A stretch of DNA of 64,000 bases from Symbiotaphrina buchneri (lineage: Eukaryota > Ascomycota > Symbiotaphrinales > Symbiotaphrinaceae): NCBI GenBank assembly GCA_001599915.1, contig BCIG01000008.1:186001-250000 (forward strand), written 5' to 3'. Below are positions 56,015-64,000 of this stretch, in pieces (within the stretch, counting starts at the first letter, position 1; each line of letters starts with the position of its first letter). The notes beneath the pieces were generated by a model. The model did not search any database. It worked only from the letters and a program-made list of their open reading frames with translations, and was not told the DNA's origin. The position numbers were made by a program, and so were the translations under genes.

Positions 56015-56842
56015 TTAGAAATCATCACTGTCCGTCCGCTTCTTCCTACCGCCGCGTTTCTTCTTCGAGTCCACTCCGGTCTCGTCTCCCTCTTCATTCT
56101 TTTCTGCCACAGTAGGGGCATCAGGTACTCTCGAGATGATTTCTTGCAGGAAGTCGAATTGCTCATCCTTCAATACTGCTTGCTTCAGGTGCGAAGCAGT
56201 CACACGCTTTGACGACCTCGCCCTTGCTTCCTGCGCAGATTTGGTGACTATGTTTATCATGAACAACTCCAATGCTTTGGCTATACAAAGAAGATCAAGT
56301 TAGAAAAGGAGCCAGTTGGGTGCAGCGATAAGTCGCAGAGGCGCAGAGAGGACAAACTTACAAACTGCAACAGGGGTGACTTGGGCAACCTTGCCGACAT
56401 CTTCGTCCGCTTGCATGATGCGCTTTATCCTTGCTACCGGAAATTTCGTATTGACAACAATGCCATGCGCTGCGCTGGCCTCAGTTTTGGTCGGCTTCTT
56501 TGCTTTCCGATCACCACCCTTGGAGCTTGTTCCGGGCGCCACGCCATAATTGGGTAGATATTCGCCTTCTTCTAGCTTTAAGGCGCGTTGCGGATACGAC
56601 GGTTGCATTGGGTTGGGGTTATAATAGGTCGACGTGTCGTAACTCGGCTGGGAGAAGGACCCCCGATACATGAGCCGCTGTGCATCTGGTCGTGTAGGTT
56701 CGGCGTAGGAGTGATAGGCCGAGAGGTCAGGGGACTGTGGGGCATATGTTCCATCGTCCATTGTCTTAGAAGCGCGTGTTGGGGGCGTCCTAAAGTTTTG
56801 CTTCCGTCGCCTATCCACGAATAAGCCTGAGTTCTTTCCCAT
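56015..56842 (-). CDS. BUR6: NC2 alpha / Dr1-associated corepressor (Bur6, DRAP1), histone-fold protein
   Basis: Exons 56842-56362 and 56280-56015, joined by an 81-nt intron (gtaagt donor), give 248 aa. The histone fold is unmistakable: TKFPVARIKRIMQADEDVG, KVAQVTPVAVSKALELF, NIVTKSAQEARARSSKR, VTASHLKQAVL and DEQFDFLQEIISRVPD. The C-terminus is Lys/Arg-rich and then acidic. NC2 alpha pairs with NC2 beta on TBP-bound promoters and blocks TFIIA/TFIIB entry, although it can also activate. The ATG at 56842 gives a basic leader (MGKNSGLFVDRRRKQNF). A second in-frame ATG at 56761 (MDDGTYAPQSPDLSAY) matches the start usual for fungal homologues and may be the true one, giving 221 aa. Confidence 0.9.
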
Positions 56843-57886
56843 CTGGACTGTCGAGCAGCCGCGTGTCAAAGGACTTGGACCAGGTCTCACATACCGAGAG
56901 AGATTGGGTAAAAAAAACAATCAGTTTTCCGAATTCAGACCGGTGGCGTCATGCAGGAAACGGCTGAAAGAAAAGGGCAGAATGAGAGGAGAATGATTGG
57001 TTGTGACTTGTTGATCTGGGGCGCGACGCGCTGACGGGCGATTTGGGCGGGTTGCGGCAGACTTGCTGTGCGCTGGGCTTGGCTGATGGCTGGGGTCTGA
57101 TGTCAGGGTTGGTGTGCGACTGCAGATGCCTGGCTGTACCCGTTGCGGTATGTGTGGTACTTCGCTCTTAACCGGAGAAATAAGCTGCGGACAGGGCGAG
57201 CGGGGTGAACCTGATTTATAGCCAGAGATTGGGTTTGGGATTTGGCTTTGGCCGGCCTCCGGCATTTTGCAGCTAGGCAACCTAGCACGCAGCATTTTTC
57301 TCGCTTAATAATAATGATCGCCTTCTCCTTGCTCTCCTCCTTCTAATTTCGTACACTGGCCCACTGCAATCTGGGCATCGGGCACACCGACGCTCACGCG
57401 GTTTGCCCTCAGCAGTGCGTAATCACGATCCTTCAAAGTCCCGGATTTGTTTCCTTTCACACTCTTCTTTTCCAGTGGTCTCTTAGATACAGTGTAAGTA
57501 GATGTTTCCTAGTTCACGACTTCCTCCATCGTCCCCGCAAAACTCTTGGCTGGCTGAGAATGTTGGGTGATGATAAACCGAGCTGCTCGACATTGCATTG
57601 CAATCTTTTGCCTTTTCTGGAGCCTCAAGCCGAACGTCCGCGACGTAGAAGCCCGCTGGCAATCAGCTCGTGGTTCCTGCTAGGCCGTTCGTGCTGCTCG
57701 TCGCAAAAGTCCATGAGAGTCGTAAACTTGATCTAATCTGACAACATCTCTCCAATATCTTTCTGATCAGTTTGCTGTGCCTTTTCTTGGGCTTTCAGTC
57801 TGATGTTTGCAGAAAGAAGACGTGAAGATTAATCGTATCTTTTCTTTAAGAGCACTTGAGGACATGCACTCGGTGCTACCAATTCT
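56843..57886. other. Intergenic region between NC2 alpha and the hydrolase gene
   Basis: About 1.04 kb. The left half should be the promoter and leader of NC2 alpha. An aataataatgatcg stretch lies near 57307. No supported gene. Confidence 0.5.
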
Positions 57887-59261
57887 CTAGCAACCCTGTA
57901 TCCGTGGTATAGATCGCTTCCTGGGCTCATCATGGCCCATGCGATCCTTCATAGTATCCACAATATAACTCAAACCTTTCAGCCTCTCGTTGGGCCGCTC
58001 CCCCAAGAAGAGTGCTGCAACAGGCCATGCATGGATGGAGTCCTGCTCTTCTTTGACTACCACATGAGCTCCAGACTTTCTCAGTAATGGAACCATATTA
58101 TGGATCTCAGTGCTGAAAACTTCTTCCGATCCAAACACGATTAAAAAACCAAAGTGTGTTCCCGCTTTCCTCCAAAAATCCACGTTTCTGCAGTTCCCCG
58201 GAGATATGATCGGGTCTTCAAGGCGGGCATTAGGTCCCACGTACTGGCGTGCATACAGGTGCAGACTTTCAATGTTCAAGTAGTCACTCGGGGTATTGGC
58301 GTTGTTCGGCGAGACTAATGATACCCACGGGGATATCAACGCTGCGAATCCAGGCCTTTTGTCCTCAGCGTCCGGCGATTGAGCAAGAGTAAGGAGAAGG
58401 CTCAGAATCAAAGTACCACCAGCCGAGTCTCCTGCAACACAGACATGTGAAGGATGCTTGACGATGGATACTACATATTCGTAGCCCGCCAATGTTTCTT
58501 GGAGCTGTACAGGATATACCGCATCCGGCACGAGGGTATACTCCAACGCAAACAAGGCAGGGTTCTTATACCCAGCAGCCTTGAGCAGACTAACCCATAC
58601 CAGTAGGAACTCTAGGTAGAAGTATGCGGAGCCCATGGAGAATCCTCCGCCTGGTTCCGGATCAGTTGCCGCATTAAACTCCAGAGTTGATAAGGCCTCA
58701 CCATGACAATAATAAACCACAATATCAGGTTCCTCTTGTGGCTGATATGCGATCCAGATACCTTTAAATGCAGGCTAGGCACAATATCAGGATGTTATTC
58801 GACGGACTGACACGGCAGAACCCACGAAATGAATTTCCCGCCATGGGATTGGGCTTCGGAGTAACCCATGTCTGAGCATGCGAAATCTCAAGAAAGGCAT
58901 TGCCACTTGCTTAGAGAAAAAGACTCGGCCGGTCTTTGCAGGGACGTTGGCGAAAGCGTAACGGACACATCTGACGACAAAATCTTGGAAAGCCGTGGCA
59001 TGACGGACAAAAGGTGTCTGATCTTCAGTCCGAGTGAAGTATCGTTCCCAAATAAGTTCATGAGGTAGCTGCAACACTAAAATTGCCAAGGTCAGTGGCA
59101 GTCAAAAGCATAGGACTTCTGGGAGGATTGTTACTGAGGAAGGGTAAGGCTCTGAGCAAACATAATAGGACATTCACAAGGCCAACATTCAGTATGAGCT
59201 GAGGGGCAAGAAAGATGATGAAAACAATACAATCTATGTAGGACACATTGCCTAGAATCAT
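57887..59261 (-). CDS. Membrane-anchored alpha/beta hydrolase (HSL/esterase type)
   Basis: Four exons: 59261-59135, 59076-58826, 58774-58702 and 58650-57887 (404 aa). Introns are 58, 51 and 51 nt. The last intron (58651-58701) has no stop and a length divisible by three, so unspliced translation would insert 17 residues. Splicing restores the oxyanion-hole motif YYCHGGGFSMGS. The nucleophile elbow is GDSAGG, the Asp/Glu region is IVFGSEEVFSTEI and the catalytic His is in SIHAWP. The N-terminus has a hydrophobic helix (IDCIVFIIFLAPQLILNVGL), so the enzyme is probably tethered to the ER or lipid-droplet membrane. The fold matches HSL-type lipases and steryl-acetate hydrolases of fungi. The exact ester substrate is unknown. 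Divergent from the RING gene. Confidence 0.9.
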
Positions 59262-59804
59262 CGTCAGAACGCTCGATAAGAGCAGAGTATGAAATTCTAG
59301 TTGTAGACTTCATAAGCAAGTCGCCGGTTGTCTGCAACCTATTATTTAGTGCTAATAGAACGCCAGCTTCACTGAGAGAAGGTCCATTTCTGTGGTGGAC
59401 CAGGATTCATTGACGTTGAAGAACAAACTTCTATTTGTAGCCCCAAAATAACACGACTGTGACCATCCATGGAAGTCCAGAAGTTGGGACATCTTGAACG
59501 GTTTATAGTCACGTGACATATGCTACTTTCCTACCACACTCCATGAGGCATAGCTCGGTTAGAGCTTGGTGTCTCTCTTGGCCTGCAGTGAATTCAAATG
59601 CCCGCCAAAACAAAAGTTGATGTCTCTGTCAGGCGACTGCAATATCGAGTCTTCAAGCAGCGATCTCCTTCACCTGTGGAACACAGAGCCGCTGCTTGGA
59701 GCCAAATGATGAGGCCTAAGCAGAGCTTGCTGTGATCTCCTGCAGGTCCTGAAAGACTGCAGCCCTACTAGAATTACTGGTCTTGCACTGCTCCTTCTGT
59801 CATC
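59262..59804. promoter_or_regulatory. Divergent promoter between the hydrolase and RING-protein genes
   Basis: 543 bp separating two divergent start codons, so both promoters lie here. I see no TATA box or recognisable operator. Confidence 0.35.
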
Positions 59805-62800
59805 ATGTCGACCACAGAGAACACCCCAGCTACTGCAAGCATAGCAAGGTCTGTACTCGATCTCAACCGCGCCAGTTTTGTTGGCTTCATCACTCACATG
59901 TAGACTATCTAGCTTGCTTACGCAGGATGAGATCCCCATCAAGCTCCGATGCTCCATCTGCAGTAAGCTGGCTGTCAACGCTTTCCGCCTTCCATGCTGC
60001 GATCAATCCATATGTGAGAGCTGTAAGTCATTATCTGCGAACACTTCGGGACCGCTCCCTTGCCAGTACTACCACTGACTGCTATCATTCTGGCAGGCCA
60101 AGCGTCGCTGCCCTCATCCTGTCCGGTCTGCGAACATAGTCCGCTCTCCGCAGATGACTGCAAGCCAAACAAGGCTCTCCGAACGACCATCAAAGTCTTT
60201 TTAAGGACGGAGGAAAAGAAACGGGACATTCTCAGAGCGAAATCTCGTAATGAGGAGACACCTTCCGTTACGCGTGCGCCTGTTGAACCCAATGGGGCAC
60301 CTACCCTAGCGGTCGAGGGTCAGGAGGTATCTACGGCAGCCGATGGGACGCAGAGTACTGTCTTACAGAATGAAGGGGAAGGAGCGTCTGCGGACAGTGT
60401 AAGAGCTGGTGAAACAGGAATTGGGCAGGTGAAAATAAAATCGGAGCCCGATACTCAGGAGCTGCAGAAGGATATTCCCAGACCTACTATAGAAGTACTA
60501 CGTCTCAAGTCGATTCACGAACTCGTTACTGACTTCTAATAGACAGCTGACGTGGACACTCAATCGGATCAGGCTAATCACATGACCTCCGAACGAAGAG
60601 ATACCAATGCGGACACATTTGACACCCTGTCTGCTGGTCCCGGTTCAGATGAGAACTCGGCTCATGCGAGCTCAAAGCCGGCCGACGGGGCGGAGGGAGC
60701 TGGCACGTCGGAGCAGACTATGGCAAATATGTCGGAGGCTCAGAATTTCAACAATACGAACTATGGTTTCGATGGGAGTGGTTTTCCCAACATGGCTTGG
60801 AATACGCCTGCAGACTATACTGCGATGATGCAGGCCATGCAGAGTGGCATGTCTAACGGCCCCTGGGGCCCATTCCCAATGATGGGTAAGCTCTTCAAAG
60901 CCCCTGCTCTATTAATTCAGTGGCTGATGTAGCTCCATCAGGGACTGGCATGGCCATGGACCCGATGATGATGTCGCAGGGCATGTACGGAGGCTTTGGC
61001 GGGCAAGGCATGGGCATGAACGGTATGGGCATGGGCATGGGCATGGACTTCAACGCTGGACAAGGCGGTTATGGTGGATGGAACGGACAGTCCTGGAATC
61101 AAGGCCAAGATAAATTCAATCCAAATGCAAATGGCACTAGCTTTGGAGCTAATACTGGGTTTTCTGCTGTTCCTGGTGCTGGATATAATTTCCAGGGGCA
61201 TTCTGGCAACTACAATCAGACTTTTCCACAACAGTTCCAGCAAAATAACTTCCAGGGTGGTCCCAACGGATATTCACAGGGATTCAATCACCGTGGACGA
61301 GGAGGAAGAGGTCGCGGCGCTAGTTATGGCGGCCGTGGTGGTTATGGACAAAACTACCAGCCCAATGCTGAGCCCTTTCACCATCAATTGCCCGCAGAAG
61401 TGCAGCAGCAAAACCTACAGGCATCATCGAATCAAGGAACCGTAACTCCAAACGGGACAAACGAAGTTGCCAAAGAAGGTGGCCAATCCAACGATCCGGC
61501 GCCTCCTAATTCGCACAGCACAGAAGAGGACAATGTGACCTTGGAAAGCAATCATCAGGGTGAAGTAAATGATGAGTCTACCATACATGCAACAGCGGAA
61601 GAGAACGTCATTACGCAAGAACGCGAAGCTGTTGAAAAGGGAGAAGCTGTCTCGGGCAACACAGAGTCATTAACGCAACCTATTCCTACGTTTGAACAAG
61701 TTGACGAGGACTATAAGACTAGAGAAGTACCAGCGGCGGGGGCTTCTTTAGGTCCCAACGTTCCCTCAGGTCCTGCTGCCTTACAGTATGCTGATGCTAA
61801 TCATGATTTCGTCAGTCGCGGTAGAGGAATGAGTCGCGGCTATCTGCGGGGCAACTTTCGTGGGCGAACCGGACCTGGAGGCTATTCACAATACAATGGC
61901 TTCCCGGCCAATGGTCCATCGCTAACTAACTCTGACTTTTCAGTCGTTGCTCCTGCGGAGCCCAAGGGGGTAGGAGTGGAAGGAGCACCGAAAGCACCCA
62001 GGGCACTGAGGGAGGGACTCCCAAATACTGGTTTCAGAGGACGTGGTGGTCTGCCTTTGAGTTCAAGAGGTGGACATCCCTCGACAGGCCCGCAGGTCTC
62101 AACGGGTCCGCCACCCAATGCTCCAACTGGACCCAAAAGGTATGGACTTGTACTTGATTTCTCAATGGTCCTAACAAATCCTGATCTATGATATTTTATA
62201 GTGCGAAAGCAGAAAAGCGTAAGAGCCCGTCCCGCTCGCCATCTCCAGAGCGTCGCTCCCGACATCATCATCACCGCCGTCATCGTTCCCGGAGCTCATC
62301 GCAATTGGACACTGACCTAGATGAACATCGGGAAAAGCGTCATCGCACATCCCGAAAGCCACATCAACACTCAGCTGAGGAGGAAACTGATGGCCTGAAG
62401 GGCTCCCCGGCACGCTCACGCGACTCCTCTATGCCGTCCGATAGGGTCAAGGGCCGCGATAAGGAACAAGAAAGACGAAGCTCACATAAGCATTCTAGCT
62501 CTCGCCGTTCTCACAGGGATAGAGATAGGGACAGGGAGCGTAGTCGAGAACCCCGCCGTCGCAGACATCGGTCTCGTTCTCGTTCTACAGCTGCAGACTC
62601 GGATGCATTGAGAGTGCGCGAAGGCGATGAGTATGTCAGCAGTTATAAAGAGAAGGAGCGCTCAAGCAGATATGAGAACAAGCGCAGCCGACGAGATAGA
62701 TCTGAGGATATTGAGGATAGCGATGATCGCCATCATCGTCGATCCCGCCGTTCCAAGAAGGAAGAAAGATCAAGAGAGCCTACTGCCGCGGCAGAGCCGG

Positions 62801-63147
62801 AGAAGGATATTCACACCTTGGAACGTGAGGCACGGGACAGGGAGCGGATGCTGAAGGAGCAACAAAGAAGGGAGTCTTTGAACCAAGACCGTGATCGTGG
62901 GAGGAGAGAAAAGGATCGCAAACGCGACCGAGAGGTGGAGGATGTCGACGACGATGGTGATGGGGATGACTCTCGTCGCAGCAGACGGCACAAGCATAGG
63001 CACCACAGTCGGCGAAGCGGAGGAGATGACGAGGCAGAAGCGACCTCCAAATCAAGACGAGTGAGTTACAAGTACGAAGATGAGGAGTCGGACGAGGCTC
63101 GAGCTTTGCGCATCGAGAAGGAAAGGGAGGCGGCCCGATGGGGATGA
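59805..63147 (+). CDS. RING-finger protein with Gly/Met/RGG region and RS-rich C-terminus
   Basis: Six exons: 59805-59848, 59904-60022, 60097-60494, 60543-60885, 60933-62139 and 62202-63147, about 1018 aa. Introns of 55, 74, 48, 47 and 62 nt all have usable branch points. Residues 20-75 form a RING/U-box-like finger: LRCSICSKLAVNAFRLPCC, SICESCQASLPSSCPVCEH. KPNKALRTTIKVFL follows. The centre is low complexity, with Met-Gly repeats (MGMNGMGMGMGMD) and RGG boxes (RGRGGRGRGASYGGRGGYG; RGRGMSRGYLRGNFRGR). The C-terminus is packed with Arg/Ser/Glu/Asp repeats, like splicing or 3'-end-processing factors. This layout recalls Mpe1/RBBP6, an E3-like subunit of the cleavage/polyadenylation complex, but there is no DWNN domain at the N-terminus and I do not assign that name. 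Probably nuclear and RNA-associated. Confidence 0.87.
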
Positions 63148-64000
63148 AGTGCGAAGGGCTTGCTTGTACGAACCGGCTCTCATGAATTGGTTCCTTGCCG
63201 ATTCTAGAACTTAGCTTGGTTCCAAGTATGGGTCACGCTCTTTGGCTCCTTTAGACGGCCTTCAGGTAGCATCTTCAGAGCTCTCCGCTTCTCATGAAAG
63301 AATCACCGTTAACGGTCCTAATTACTGTACCTTTGTTGCGAATGGGTTTGAAATTGACAAATGCCGAAGCTACTTGGTCATCTCACGTAGCATGTTCTAA
63401 CTTGGCTCCCATGCAGGGCAAGGATCCTGCTACCCCGTAACTGTCCTTCCGTGCGTGCCATGGATCCACACTTGCATTTAGCCATCACCGAAGCAAGAGC
63501 CCCGGAGTGTGTTCAGTGCGAAGTTAGAGAATGTGCTTGAGCCATGGAATGGCATGAGCCAGAGTTGTTCGTCCACTCCGAAGCCTACGACTAACTCTTC
63601 GAATCACGGACAATGGTCAGAAAGGGATATAGGCCGAGCCGCTTACCCGATAGGCGTCATCCGAGGACAGCGCATCAGGGGTTCCCGTGCACAGCAAGGT
63701 CAAGCTTGACTTCGCCGACCGGAGGCCTCGACGACGGCTGAAGGCGCTGAAGACCTGGGCTGGAACCTGGAAGCTGGAACCTTGGACCTCTGGGCCTGAC
63801 CTGTCCGCTGCAGCTACCACTGGGGGGCCCGTATCTTCGAGTTCATGCCTCTGGGTTTGACGTCCTCATCATCCTTGTGCACGAGGGATAGTGGGCGCTG
63901 CAGGCTAGCATCGCGGCCAGAGCGGGTTCAATCGAAACTAGTCCACTTCTTTTTTGGTTCACTCCAATCACGGTCCGATTAGACACCATGGTCTCCGATC
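63148..64000. other. Intergenic DNA to the right edge
   Basis: 853 bp after the RING gene stop. No supported coding frame. A gene may begin beyond the edge, but nothing inside the window shows it. Confidence 0.5.

Noticed and set aside
59805-63147. Naming the RING/RS gene as MPE1
   Set aside because: Mpe1 starts with a DWNN ubiquitin-like domain and a zinc knuckle, neither of which is seen here.
1-64000. tRNA genes, CRISPR arrays, viral or LTR-type elements
   Set aside because: I looked for B-box-like GGTTCGANTCC words, regularly spaced repeats, and polymerase or integrase motifs. Nothing convincing was found, though a by-eye scan can miss diverged copies.

Overview
This is nuclear DNA from a filamentous ascomycete (Pezizomycotina). 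Genes are split by 47-82 nt introns with GT..AG ends and CTRAC-like branch points. The families include L-arabinitol 4-dehydrogenase, a hybrid histidine kinase, the ERMES subunit Mdm12, Sfp1 and a Kin4-type kinase tail. Base composition is balanced and I saw no AT-rich, RIP-like tract. Class-level placement is not secure from this window alone.

Layout from left to right. 1-1.8 kb: tail of a Kin4-type kinase. 2.8-3.6 kb: an array of ~260 bp repeats. 4-6.5 kb (-): Noc2, divergent from VPS28 (6.8-7.6 kb). 7.9-9.1 kb: a lysine-methyltransferase-like gene with a suspect frame break. 9.4-10.5 kb (-): an SDR. 10.5-16.4 kb: gene-free. 16.4-18.1 kb: a GT2 polysaccharide synthase with an in-frame TGA. 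20-22.8 kb: a vacuolar-type Ca2+/H+ exchanger. 23.7-28.3 kb (-): a hybrid histidine kinase. 29.7-32 kb (-): an Sfp1-like zinc-finger factor. 32.1-35.6 kb: gene-free. 35.6-38 kb: DUS3. 38.5-39.9 kb (-): MDM12. 39.9-45.6 kb: gene-free, with TACCTT palindromes. 45.6 kb: a small unknown gene. 46.2-48.4 kb (-): ROK1. 49-49.9 kb (-): ATP synthase subunit g. 51-52.2 kb: ladA. 52.4-53.5 kb (-): a D-2-hydroxyacid dehydrogenase. 54.3-55.2 kb: two truncated genes meeting tail to tail. 56-56.8 kb (-): NC2 alpha. 57.9-59.3 kb (-): an alpha/beta hydrolase. 59.8-63.1 kb: a RING/RGG/RS protein.

Most genes are scattered housekeeping functions: ribosome assembly (NOC2, ROK1, SFP1), tRNA modification (DUS3), mitochondria (MDM12, ATP synthase g), endosomal sorting (VPS28) and transcription (NC2 alpha). 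They do not form one pathway or a biosynthetic cluster. I found no CRISPR, prophage, obvious transposon, tRNA or rRNA.

The most unusual point is near 54.66 kb. The 5' parts of two convergent genes (one probably a SPRY-type protein, the other a probable FHIP/RAI16 protein) run into each other with both 3' halves missing, which suggests a deletion scar. Three other genes carry an apparent single lesion or a forced splice, so real gene decay and assembly errors both need testing.
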